In this document: in pieces, positions 23,826-35,229 of the stretch
How positions within the stretch are numbered: the first letter of the stretch is position 1
How the letters are laid out: each line of letters begins with the position of its first letter
DNA from: Nelumbo lutea
Taxonomy: Eukaryota; Streptophyta; Magnoliopsida; Proteales; Nelumbonaceae
Direction: 5' to 3'
Length of the DNA stretch: 64,000 nt
Assembly (NCBI GenBank): GCA_022828595.1
Contig: JAKGHH010000002.1
Coordinates: 45,912,222-45,976,221 of the forward strand
Position numbers and translations under genes: made by a program
Notes under the pieces: model-generated
Told to the model about the DNA's origin: nothing
The model's input: only the letters and a program-made list of their open reading frames with translations
Database searches by the model: none

Positions 23826-24230
23826 TTACCTTTCTCGGTCAAAAAACGCCAAGTGAGTTTCACTGTTTCTTGAACCAGTGTCTAGTGAAGCCAAGACCCC
23901 CAACATCTTTCTTATTCATGAAGAAATTCTAGCCTTTGAGATAAATGTGAGGGCTCTGTGGCATCATGAAACCCCACCAAAAATCACGGCTTATAGCGCT
24001 GATTTGGGGCCTCGGGGTACCACTTGAGATGCCATGAAGTAATTAGAAATTGTGGAGAGAGCAAATTTAATGAGGATCTCTCTTCCATCATGTGATAAGA
24101 AGTTGGACTTGGCACTTCTCAACAATTTGAGATAGAGTTGCCCGTATTCAATAGGGGAGCGCTAAGGTAGTGTTCCTTCCCCATCATAATGTTGACCCCA
24201 AGAGGGTGGGAAAATTCCCTTCTAGTTCTC
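23826..24230 (-). pseudogene. LINE ORF2 (reverse transcriptase C-terminal) remnant
   Basis: On the minus strand a frame reads ISRDFWWGF ... NFFMNKKDVGGLGF, the wording found just after the palm of plant L1-type reverse transcriptases (DFWWG ... GGLGF). Stops and indels interrupt it. Its 3' side is cut by the MITE at 23407-23817, and its 5' side ends near the Helitron terminus. Confidence 0.7.
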
Positions 24231-24598
24231 CTATGAACATTCTGAGTGAGAAAAGAAAATCGAAGACTGGAGACTTGGTGAAATTTTTTTGTTTGCCTGA
24301 CTAGCTCCTAAAATATATATATATACTAGTAGGGACCTGTGTGATGCATGGAAAAAAATTGAAAGATTTAATAATTTTATTTTTCATTTAATGTTGACTT
24401 ATAAAAAAATAATAATTGTTAATTTAATATGAATAAATATTTTTTAATAAATTTAGTTTTATTAATAATTTGTAGTAATTTTAATAATTTTTATTCTTTT
24501 TATTATTTTTAAATGAAATTTTGATTACTTTTAAAATAAATAAAAATAATTATAAAAGCTAACATTTTTATTAATTCCACTAATAATTAACAATTATA

Positions 24599-25044
24599 TA
24601 GGAATGACAATGGGGTGGATTCAGGGTAGGGCACCCCATCCCCGCCCCGTCCCCAATTTCACGCAGCTTCAGGGCAAGGTAACCACTCCTCAATGTCGAG
24701 CGAGCTTAGGGGCAAGGCACCCCACTTCTCATCAAGGATGGAGAATCCTCGAATTTCCCAGCCCCGTCCCTAGTATTGGGCGAGTTCAGGTAAATGTGTA
24801 AACTGGGTCGTGTTGGGTCGGCACGACACGACTCGCATGTGGCTCGCACGAAGTGCGAGTCGTGCTGTGTTGGCCCACGAGACGTCTCGGGCCGTGCCTC
24901 CCTCCTCCAAGATAATTTGGGGGGTCGGTTCGGCATGGCCCACGGCTTGAGCCCACACAGGCCTGTGCCATGACGTGGGTCGGGTTGGTCCATGGGCCGT
25001 GCCTTGGGCCAGGCCATGCCGCACACCAAGCCAATCTCAAGGCC
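24599..25044. repeat. GC-rich repeat shared with 40061-40552
   Basis: Starts TAGGAATGACAATGGGGTGG (hAT-MITE-like end), followed by GC-rich blocks (GGGCAAGGTAACCACTCCTCAATGT, AACTGGGTCGTG, GGGGGGTCGGTT). The same order recurs at 40061-40552, so it moved as part of the Helitron-like unit. The short frames here are shadows of its GC content. Confidence 0.7.
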
Positions 25045-25319
25045 AAGGTTTTTAAAATTGGACTGGATAGGGAATCGTTATGGGGTCGAACAATATGTTT
25101 GTCAAACGGATGACCCACTTTGACAAAAAATAATAATAATTTAGAAAAACAAAAAAAATGCCAAAAGCTGTTGTCTGGGTTGATGGTTCGACTACCCAGG
25201 TCAGCGGTTCGCTAACCAAATAAATGGTTTTTGGACAAAAAGAGGTTTTGAGGAGAAACGGTGTTCGGTTCCCAATTTTTCGGTCTAACCATCTAGTTTG
25301 ATCCAGTTTTGAAAACATT
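25045..25319. mobile_element. Mutator-type MITE relative
   Basis: Left end AAGGTTTTTAAAATTGGAC and right end CCAGTTTTGAAAACATTG are inverted. The interior has the same CGGTT/GACCC style as 5392-5643. No target duplication seen here; the unit is shared with 40553-40709, where its right part is missing. Confidence 0.6.
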
Positions 25320-27314
25320 GTCCCCATCAACCCAATATTCAATTTGATGATAGAAATGATCAAAAGTATATATATTGAGTATCAACCACATGGTAAATTT
25401 CTAAAAGTACACTAAATTGTCTTTAATATTCAAAAATATAATTTTATGAAAAAATTGGAAAATTTATTGTACTTGTGTAATTTTGAAAATTTATTCAAAT
25501 TTATTTAAGATTTTATTAAATAATTTATTTTCTTTTTAAATGGTTTAATTACAGAATTATACTAATTTATCTTATAATTTCTAATATAAACTAACCAATA
25601 ATTTCCTTTTTCCAATATTATACTAATTTATCTACATAATTTGTGTAATTATTTGTTCAAATTATAGTTTTTCATTTCCCATAGTCATTTATCTTTAATA
25701 ACTTTCAATAAAAATTACATAAATTTTCAAAATCTATCAAATGTAATAAATATTCCTTAAATTTCCAAAATATTCTAATAATTTTCAATAATTATTTAGT
25801 GCATTTTCAATAAACTTTCAAATACTTTATATCTTTTAATTTCAAAATGGTTATTTTATGAAAAATTTATTACATTTGTGTAACTATGGTGATTTATTGA
25901 TTTTTTTTAATTTTTATTAAATATATATTTTTATTTGGTAGTTTACTAACAAAGTTACACTAATTCATCTTTTATTTTCAATATAAATTAATTAATAGTT
26001 TCATTTTCTAACATTATAATATTTTGTTCTCCCATTTGTATTTGCTTATTAATTATAATAATAACAATAACTCAAATTTTATACTTTTTTTATAATTTTG
26101 TAGAAATTAGTTAAAGAGTTTTCAATTTCTATAAAATGTTGTTAATGAGTTAATTAATAACAATATTTATTAATTTTTGGTAATTTACTAACCGTATTTA
26201 TTAACTTTTGGTAATAACACTATTTAATACTCATTGAATATGGGTGGGATTAAATATTAATCGTATTTAACTATTTATTAATTAATATGAATATTTTAAA
26301 TGAGGGAGAGTGGGTATAGATTGGGGGGGATGCATTTTAGGAATTCATTAGAGAGTGGGGCAACATGATACTTTCCTATTGGTTTAAATGAGATATCTTA
26401 GGAGAGAGATTATAGGAATATTTTTAGGTAGTTGAGTGAGATGGCTAATGGGAGTGGTGGGAAGGGAAGAGGAGAGAAAGTCAAAGAGAATGCAAGGTGG
26501 GGTTAATAGAGCGAGAGGCATGGTGATGGGGACCCGTGCTTTGTTAAGTGAAAGTTAAACAATAGAAATACATAAGACTAAATAATTGTTTTTTATTTGA
26601 ACTTTTTAATAAAAATCCGATCAAACTCAACCCGAGTTGGTAAGTTTTCTAGTATTTCATATTGGATTTGGTTTAATAAATATATATCAATATTTTATAT
26701 TTTGAATTTAATTTTTTAATATGGGAAAGTAGGAAAGTTCCCATATTTCTTAGTCCAAAATATTTTATATCATACATTTAATTTTTGTAATTTATTTTTT
26801 AATAATATCATTTTAGTTTATGAAATTTAAAGTTAATTTTTAAGTTTAAATCTTTTGAACAAACTAAACCGAAAATAAACCCAAATCGATACAACCCAAG
26901 TTGGTGGGTTTTCGCTAATGGTCAATCGGTTTCGAGTGACAAATTGCGGACTTGACTTGATTGATTTGGTTGGCAAAACAGCCTACAACTGAACTGAACC
27001 AATCATTGAACACTCCTAATTTCAACTAAATTTATAGTCTAATCTCTAATAAATAACAATAGTTTAATCTCCAATAATTATTGAAAATTTATAGCAAACG
27101 TACACAATCATTGAAAACAAGTTTATAATGAAAATATAATAGATATATAATAAAAATACAATAATTACAAAAATATAATAAATACTGAAAATATACTAAA
27201 TTAGTCAATAAATAGTGTAATCTTAAATAACAGTTTAATCTCTAGTAAGTATTAATCTATAAATTACAAAAAATAAATAATTACTAAAAATAAATTTATA
27301 ACAAAAATACAATA
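25320..27314. other. AT-rich Helitron interior with hAT MITE remnant
   Basis: Very AT-rich, non-coding. About 26620-27025 holds a degenerate hAT-like element ending CATTGAACACTCCTA; the same element lies inverted at about 43530-43980. Otherwise nothing recognised. Confidence 0.5.
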
Positions 27315-27319
27315 AATAC

Positions 27320-28296
27320 TGATGGTGCGCAATCCGATCACTCCTAGTTGGCACTTACATGGCTCTGGTAAGGTACCTGAGATGGAGAAGAAGAAGAATC
27401 CCCGGGGGCTAGCCCGGCGGGAACACTCCGATGCTTAAGTTAGTATTCCGTAGGAGAAGCAAGGAGAAGACGAATGCTAAGAGTGCAGATAGCATGAGAG
27501 TAAAAGATGATACCTCCTTCCCTTGATATTAGCTCCTTATAACAAAAATCTGTTGTATCAGGTCCACCGACCTCTGATAAGGCATGTATAACTGCCACTG
27601 TTAGTATGCTACAGTCGTTACTGGCTGGGCTGAGGTGGCACGCGCGGGGCCATCATCACAAGGTACATGCCTGTCAGGTGTGAGGCACCCTCTAAAGGTG
27701 GCAGGCACGACGCTATCTGATGAGGGATATGGCTGTTGTCCTCAGATTTATCGAGTACGGTGGTCGGGCAAGAGATCTTCATGCGATACGCCAAGCTACC
27801 CTTCCGCGAGTTACCCTGTGCTGGGCTATCTCGTAAGCGGCGAGCTGCCAGTGGCAAACTAAGCCGAGCTGTCTAGGCCGAGGTGTTTTTACCTCGGGGT
27901 ATCTATAGACGGATCGGTGTGTTCCTGTCTGGGAGAAGCCTCCTGAGGAGTGCCCATGTGGCCCATTCCCGAGCTACTTTGTAGTGAGCTCGGAATACTT
28001 CAAGATTACCTTTCACAGAATTGGTCCTTGGGGTGACTTGTCTGCTTAGGAGTTTGGGCGAGCTAGTTCCCCTAGCTCGCGAGCCAAAGTTGCCTCGGAG
28101 TATCCCTTCAAAGGTAGCTCGGGAAACCCGGAGCTCGCATTGTGGTAAGCTTCTCCTTTTGTGAGCTACGATGTAACGAACTGCTTTATAGGCCCGTCAC
28201 TCGGTTGCAGTAGGCTACAATGCTGAGTTGTTGTTCATGCTGAGTCAGTGTCCACATGTCACCATTCCATAGGTCGGGTCAAATCATCCTCCATCA
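27320..28296 (-). repeat. 3' LTR of Tat element
   Basis: 977 bp, TGATGG ... CATCA. Followed inward by ATTGCCCCCCCTCC, the complement of a polypurine tract. Confidence 0.95.
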
Positions 28297-28624
28297 ATTG
28301 CCCCCCCTCCTTGAGCTGAGAGCATTGCCTTAGCGCGAGGAGTTCATGAAGCATGATGGACTGATTTGACCAAAATTCAAACTTGATTGACTACTCACAT
28401 TAAAGGCACCCGCGGGAATCAAGAGATTTCTTGACTTTTCTAACTTTTTGGATTCCCAAAACGTGCTGAAGTAACTCCTAATTTTGAGCATCGTGCAGCC
28501 GTCATTGCCTTAATCGTGGAAGACGTGCCGCCAATCACCTTCAGTTTTTAGAAGACGTGTGGTCAGACGCCTGCGAGCCATTGGATTCGCTTTGATCTGG
28601 GTCGTCGATTTGGAAACGTGGGGG

Positions 28625-28634
28625 CTATAAATAG
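28625..28634 (+). promoter_or_regulatory. TATA box of the antisense gene
   Basis: CTATAAATAG on the plus strand, 140 bp upstream of the antisense gene's start codon at 28774 and close to the 3' LTR. A textbook plant TATA sequence in GC-rich DNA; promoter activity is inferred. Confidence 0.6.
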
Positions 28635-28773
28635 GAGGGCCCTCTGGGCCTCGTTTCCCCTCACACCATCTTGCTGTCTTCGGATTTTGAGGTCGCGCAC
28701 CTGTCAAGTCTACTTGAGTTCCTCAGCTTATTTCATCCCGTCCTTTTTCGGTGAGTCTTACTTATTGTCAGTC

Positions 28774-30617
28774 ATGTCGGGATACCCACACCATGTCCGT
28801 TACCAGGGCAGTGACCAGGATGATGATGCTCCCTCGAGCTCGGGGGGAGCTTGGGAGCAGGTTCCGGGGGCCAGGGAGGTCTCCGGCGAAGGAGCTTCTA
28901 CTTCGCGGGGAAGGGAGCCCGATACTTTCGGCCCTTCCTCCATGACAGAGGGGAGACTTAGGTCTCTGTTTAGCTATTTCCACCTCCCTAGGGACCTTCT
29001 CTATTGCATCCCTACTGTTAATTTTCCTTGGGAGCATGGCCCCAACGATATAGTCATTTACCAGGAGAAGCTCGAGGCTGGCATGCGTCTCCCTCTTAAC
29101 CCCTTGATAGTGGAGGTGCTAAACCACTTCAATGTCACTATTGACCAGCTCCATCCCAATGCCATTAGGAACTTGGTTGGGATGATATCCTTGTGTTAGG
29201 AATACTGTCTTCCCTTGAGTCTAGACATCTTCTCTGCTATCCTCTGTATAAAGAATGCTACTCCCGGGGCCCCGCCGGAGAGGCATCTCTACTACTTCTC
29301 TCCCCGCCGTGGCTACAAGCTCTTGCACGAGCTCCCGAAGAAAATCCCCGCCTGGAAGCGGGATTATTTTTTGGTTCGCAACCCCGAAGGGTGGCCCTTC
29401 CCTACTTCTTGGAGGGGCGCTATCCAGGACTCCGGGACCGAGCTGGACCCCGAAATTCAGAAAACGATGCTGTCCTGGGCATCGGTAGGCTTCCTCTACT
29501 CGGACTATTTGGCTGAGGAGAAGCTCGCGCAGGCCGGCCTGAGCCCGTGTAGGTTGTCCTTTTAGGTCGCGCGGTTTTTGTCACGACATTGCGTTCATAT
29601 GCATACATATATCTCGTTCTTACCGAACTGATACTATTATTTATTCTTGGCAGCCATCATGTCTGGTATCGACTCACGCCGCCTTCTTTCAAGCAACCAG
29701 GGGCGCAAGGTGAAGAGGTCGCGCCCCGACCGAACTCCCACCTCGAGGGGTGCTGAGTTCGGTTCTGCCGAGCCAGCTTTATCCTCCCCTCCGCCTGGGA
29801 TCCCGCCACCTCTATCCGAGGGAACTAGTGGGGCTGGTTTCGGAGGGGGCAAGCTCCCATAGCAGGGGGCTACTCCCCGTAACCCTTTCCAGCCATCCCC
29901 TTACCCTTCGTTCCCAGTGGGGAACTGGGAAGGGGTGAACGACTACGCCGTGGCTCGCCGGAGGAGCCGGAAGGCGATTAACAACGATGAGGTCGCCCAT
30001 TGGGGGAATATGGACCCCGGGGACCTCGCCGCGTTTGCCTCCTCCCACTGCATGGTGGTAAGTGATTCTTTCCCTTCTTCTCTCATTTCGCTTCCTTTTG
30101 CTGTCTTCTGATCTTCTTTCTGTTGGCAGGTGAATACCGCCATCCATGCTATGGCTCTCCAGGCGTGCATCCACCACATCGACGCCCTCGACCAGCGGGC
30201 TACTAATAAGAAGCTCTAGGGCGAGCTCGACCGGATCCGGGACGAGCTTCATCACACTCGCAAGGGGAGTCATCGAGGGTGGCGGCGGAGAGGGAGCTCC
30301 TTTGGCAGCAGGTACGGGACTTGGAGTCCACTCTTCTAGATCGGATTCGAAATTTTGACCAGATGGTGGAGGCCGAATGAGAGAAGGTGATCTGGGATTT
30401 CAAAGACTCCCAGGAATACCACGACCTCCAGGTGGAATATGGCTCGAGTTCGTACCGCTCTGGGTTTAAGCTCTGCCGGTGGTTGGTTCGGAAGAAGTTC
30501 TCCGAGCTCAACCTCGACGACATCACTATGAAGGGCCTGTCTCCCGAGACGGCAGATCAAGCGGAGGAAGAGGAGTTTGACTCCCCGGAGGATGAGGATG
30601 AGGAGGCAGATCCCTGA
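28774..30617 (+). pseudogene. Antisense extra gene (aORF) of the Tat element
   Basis: Plus-strand gene lying antisense to the retrotransposon between integrase and 3' LTR. Starts MSGYPHHVRYQG. Exon 1 (28774 to about 29551) includes LRSLFSYFHLP, PLNPLIVEVLNHFNV, HLYYFSPRRGYKLL and PAWKRDYFLVRN. The second exon begins after TTGGCAG at 29653 and contains WGNMDPGDLAAF. The third begins after TTGGCAG at 30129 and ends in an acidic tail (EEEEFDSPEDEDEEADP) at 30617. Plants contain many such 'putative transposon/gag-like' proteins, and antisense extra ORFs at this place are known in Tat-clade elements; function unknown. In-frame stops at 29197-29199 and 29860-29862, another in exon 3 and a likely frameshift near 30270 mark this copy as broken. 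Confidence 0.75.
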
Positions 30618-31250
30618 GGCGGTGTTTCTCCTGGACTTCTGGTGGCTCCCGGGTGCCATAAACCCGATCTTTCAAAGATCTTTGCTTGGGCGGTTATGCC
30701 CTGTGATTGTTAGACTTTCCCGAGTTGCTTAGCTCGGTTATTGCCTTGTCATTTTTCCCTTCTTTTTTTTTGAAATGGTAATGAATGTTCTTCTTTTTCT
30801 TCTAAGTATGGTGTGCACTCTTTATCTTTGCTAAGGTGGTCTCAACACCCGAGCTATTAAAGCTACATACCCGGAGTAAGACTTCTCGATAACCATTAAT
30901 TCGAACAATCCCTTAAATCATTCAAGGCATCTCTAGGGTACACGATGAAGTGATTACCATGCGTGCCCGAACCATATACTTGTCGGTTATTCTTTAGTTC
31001 GACCACCGTATAGGAACGAGCTATGCTTGTCGTTGTTTATACCTGAGTTGCTTATGCTTTTCATACTTTACCCCCACCGCCGAACTGGCTAAGTCCTTCT
31101 TGATGCCGAGGTGTTGGTTAGCTCAGTGCCTTAGGCCGTAAGTCAGGGGGTGACTCGTAGTCTACCCTTGAAGTTTGCCCACGTCATGGAGACGACTGGG
31201 TCTTATTGCATCGAGGTCATATTAGCTCGGTATTTTGGCCCTTAGGCTCG
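30618..31250. other. Spacer between antisense gene and integrase end
   Basis: About 0.6 kb of the Tat element between the two convergent transcription units. GC-rich words (GCTCGG) but no domain seen on either strand; convergent terminators would be expected here but none could be identified. Confidence 0.5.
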
Positions 31251-32330
31251 GGGAGTGGCTCGTGGCCTACTCAATTGTTACAGATAGTATTGTCTTAAGT
31301 TGACAATATTTCATGCTCAAGGTACTTGTTTCCCTTCGAGGGTCTCGAGCTCGTACATTCCTTCCCCGAGCACTCATTTCACTCGGTAAGGTCCTTCCCA
31401 GTTGGACCCTAGCTTGCCAGCGTCGGGCTCAAGTACCATAACTTTACGAAGGACCAGGTCGCCAACGCGGAGATTCCATTTCTTGACCCTGGCATTATAA
31501 TACTGAGCTACTCTCTGCTGGTAGGCTGCGGTCCTGATGTACGCGAGGTCCCTTACTTCATCGAGTAGATCGAGGTTGGTGCGCAGCTCATCTTCGTTCG
31601 TCTAATCACTGTATGCTTCTAGTCATAGCGTAGGTACTTCAACCTCTTCGGGGATAACTGCTTCAGTGCCATAGGCGAGGTTGAAGGGGGTTTCCCCTGT
31701 GGCGGTCTTCTCCGTGGTCCGGTAGGCCCATAGGACACTAGGTAGCTCATCTGCCCACAACCTTTAGCTCGGTGTAACCGTGCCTTCAGTCCGCGGAGGA
31801 TGGCTCTGTTGGTGGCTTCTACCTGACCGTTTGCTTGAGGATGTGCGACTGAAGTAAAGTTCTGTCGGATCCCCATGTCTTGGCACCAGTCTTGGAATTT
31901 GATGTCTTCGAATTGCTTTCCGTTGTCAGAAATCAGTACCCGAGGTAACCCAAAGCAGCACATGATGTTTTTCCAGAAGAAGTTTTGGACGTTCCGGGTT
32001 GTGATCGTTACAAGGGGTTCAGCCTCTACCCACTTGGTGAAGTAATCCACTACTACTACTAAGAACTTTCCTCCCACCCGTTGCTGGCAGAATGGCCCGA
32101 GTAGATCGATGCCCCATTGTGCGAAGGGCCATTGGCTGGTGAGATACTTGAGATCGGCAATAGGTTGGTGGTGAATATTGGCGTACTTCTGGCATTTGTC
32201 GCATTTTTTAACGAGTTCAATGGCATCTGCTTCATTCTTGGCCAATAATACCCTTGTCGAAGTGCCTTTTGGGTGAGGGCCCTGCCCCCATGTGTCAGCT
32301 GCACAGAGCCTAATGTGTGTCACGGAGTAT
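31250..32330 (-). pseudogene. Tat element integrase
   Basis: Minus strand: zinc-binding region CDKCQKYANIHHQP, core with GIDLLGPF, VVVDYFTKWVEAEPL, SDNGKQFED and HPQANGQVEATNR (the D-D-E residues are visible). C-terminal region: GDLVLRKVMVLEPDAGKLG and WEGPY. The last part needs frame changes and contains stops. The open core spans 32323-31619. Confidence 0.92.
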
Positions 32331-32429
32331 GAGCTCGGCTTCGATAGGTCGCAGACAATGTAGGTAGAGGAGCGTGTAGGATCTCCGATATAGCCATTCG
32401 TCTATCATGACATATTTGGCTACCTGGCG

Positions 32430-33160
32430 CTACACCCTTCTAGCTGCATTGCGATCTGCAGGAAGGGCCCCATGTAACAAGAAGCTCCAGCTCGACTCTG
32501 CTTGAACGACGGGAGTGACCTCCTCTGCCCCCCCCCCCCCCCCCGAGAATGCTAGGCCGAGGCAGGTGATGTCGCTTGTGCTGGCTAACCTGGACAGGGC
32601 ATCACTCTCAACGTTCTCCAACCTAGGATTTGTCTGATGAAGTGTGACTAGAATTGAGCAGGGCCTCTCTAACTTTGGTTAAGTAGGCGACCATGGTTGG
32701 CTCATGAGCTTCGTACTTGCTAGTGACCTGGTTGACCACAAGATGGGAGTCGCTGCAGATAACAATGTGCTTGGATTTTACTTCTCTGGCTAAGGCTAGT
32801 CTAGCTATCAATGCCTCGTACTCCGCTTCATTGTTAGATGCCGTAAACTCGAAGCGTAAAGCGTACTCCAGTTTTGTGCCACTTTGCCGTGCAGGACTAT
32901 TCCGGCTCCGCTACTCTATTGGTTCGATGAGCCATCTACATGAAGGATCCAAGGCTCCTCATCTCGATTCGCACTTGGCCTAGCTAGGAGAGATGCCACA
33001 CTAGTTGCTACCTTACAGGGCTTGAACTGAACCGGCCTGGGAGCTTCGGGCTCACCCGAACTGGGGACCTCATGCTCAATCGGCCTGAGAACTTCGGAGC
33101 TGAATGTGCATTCGACGATGAAATCTGCTAAAACTTGAGCCTTAATGGCAGTTTACGGCT
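32430..33160 (-). pseudogene. Second (additional) RNase H domain of Tat element
   Basis: Segments LIARLALAREVKSKHIVICSDSHLVVNQV and YEAHEPTMVAYLTKVRE (32811-32623) have the D-S-xLVVNQ motif of the extra RNase H found in Tat-clade elements, distinct from the RT-linked RNase H upstream. Followed by ENVESDALSRLAS. Stops occur and a poly-C run (32529-32544) interrupts the frame after it. Confidence 0.8.
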
Positions 33161-33164
33161 TGTA

Positions 33165-35190
33165 CTAGAGGTCGTACTCGCTGAGCTCAACGGCCCACTT
33201 CGTCAACCGACCAGAGACCTCAGGCTTAAGTAAGACTTGCCTCAGTGGTTTGTTGGTGAGGACGATAACAGTGTGGATCTGGAAGTACGGGCGGAGCTTC
33301 CGAGCTGCAATTACCATGGCATATGCTAGCTTTTCTATCTCCGGATATCTTGTCTCTGCTCCCTGCAATGCTTTACTAACATAATAGATGGGTCGCTGGA
33401 CCCGATCTACTTCCTTTATTAGTACCAAACTGACCACTTCGTCATTCGCCGAGAGGTATAGTTCTAAAACATCGCCCTCCTCGGGCTGGGTTAAGATCGG
33501 CACGTTAGCGAGTTATCTCTTGAGCTCGTCAAACGCGAGCTGGCAATCTTGGGTCCATTCGAACCCTTTGCTCTTTATAGCCTTAAAGAATGGCAGACAA
33601 CGGTCCATCGACTTGGACATGAAGAGGCTCAGGGCGGCTATGCGGCTATTTAACCTCTGAACCTCCTTCAACTTCCGGGGTGGTCTCATGTCTAAGATGG
33701 CCTTAATCTTATCCAGGTTGGCCTCAATGCTGCGCCAGTTAACGATGTACCCTAGGAATTTACCCGAGGTCACACCGAATATACACTTGTTTGGGTTCAA
33801 TCTCATATTAAACTTACATAAAATTTCAAAAATAGAATGCAAGTCTTGTATTAATTCATGCAAAATTTGAGTTTTGACGACCATGTCATCTACATAATAT
33901 TCTACTTTTCTACCAATTAATAGCGCAAACTTATTTACAAGCCTTTGAAAGCTTGCCCCTGCATTTTTCAACCCGAAGGCATAACCTTGTAACAGTATAG
34001 ACCGAACTCCGTGATGAAGGCAGTCTTTTCTTCATTCGTCGAGTCCATCTTGATTTGGTTACAGCTCAAATAGGTGTCTAAGAAACTCAGCAAATCGTGT
34101 CCTGAGGTCGCATCCACCAAACGGTCAATTCTGGGGAGCGGGAAGCAATCTTTCGGGTAGGCTCGGTTTAGGTCGGTGTAGTCAACGCACATGCACCACT
34201 TGTCGTTAGCCTTCTTTACTAGAGCGGGGTTGGCTACCCAGCTCGGGTAATGTACTTCTCTTATGAAGTCAGCTGCGAGGAGCTTCTCGACCTCCTCGTC
34301 GACCGCATTCCATCGCTCCGAGCTAGGTTGTGTTTCTTTTGTCTAACGGGCCTAACTACAAGATCAATATTCAGATTGTGAGTTATAAGGCCAGGGTCTA
34401 TACCGGGCATCTCTGCCGCGGACCATGCAAAAATATCTAAAATTTGAAGTAAGAAGTTTACCAATTTAGATCATATAGGTTCCTGAACGGAAGCGCTAAT
34501 CTGAAGCGTCCGAGTTCGGTCTACGGCTGAGGTCGGAACAATGACTGTTTCTTCCGTGGGTTCGTTCTTTGCCTTGCTCTGTAGGCCGCTCCAGTTCGAG
34601 GTCGTCAACCACCTTGGTCTTTCCCTTTAGGGCAGCGACATAGCACTTGCGGGACTCGAGCTGGTCGCCTCACGCTACCCCCACACTGAAATCTGTAGGG
34701 AACTTCATTACCAAATGATAAGTGGAGACCATCGCCCGTAGGACATGGGTGATCGGCCGACCTATTATGGCATTGTATGGGGAGGGGGTCGCGACCACCA
34801 GGAAGTCGTGGTTGAGTCTGACTACGCAGGGCCATGTGCCAACTTCCACAAGTACTGTTACTTTCCCAAGAGACCTGACTTCTTCTCTGCTGTAGCCCAC
34901 CAAAGGAGTGTTCGGGGATTCAAGTCACATCCCTGCTACTGAAGCTAGTCGAACGCGGCTTGGAAGAGAATATCTACCGAGCTGCCCGAGTCAACGATAA
35001 CGCGCCTGACCTCGAAGTCGTTGATCCTCAGCTTTATCACAAGCGCATCATCGTGGGGGTAGTGGACCCCTCGCGCATCATCTTCTATGAAGAAAATTGG
35101 CTCTTCTATCTTCGGCTACTTCGGAGGATTCTGTTCTTCCCGAGCAGTTTCACGAACTGACGTCTGATCTGTCGCTAAAATCCAACCCAC
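33165..35190 (-). pseudogene. Tat element protease, reverse transcriptase and RNase H
   Basis: Minus strand in order: aspartic protease near 35010-34940 with VDSGSSVDILF, then YNAIIGRP. RT follows with CVDYTDLNRAYPKDCFPLPRID (34192 onward), a diverged FLDTYLSCNQI where FLDAYSGYNQI is usual, NAGASFQRLVN and the catalytic YVDD (33896-33885). The RT-linked RNase H (33503-33165) contains YYVSKALQGAETRYPEIEKL. Three frames are used and stops are present, so the polyprotein is not translatable. Confidence 0.93.
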
Positions 35191-35229
35191 AATGATCGAG
35201 CCTACCACTATCATGTGGACGGTGCCCCG

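Noticed and set aside
29647..30659. Many overlapping frames on both strands
   Set aside because: Shadows of the antisense gene's GC-rich exons; only the plus-strand frame joins across introns.
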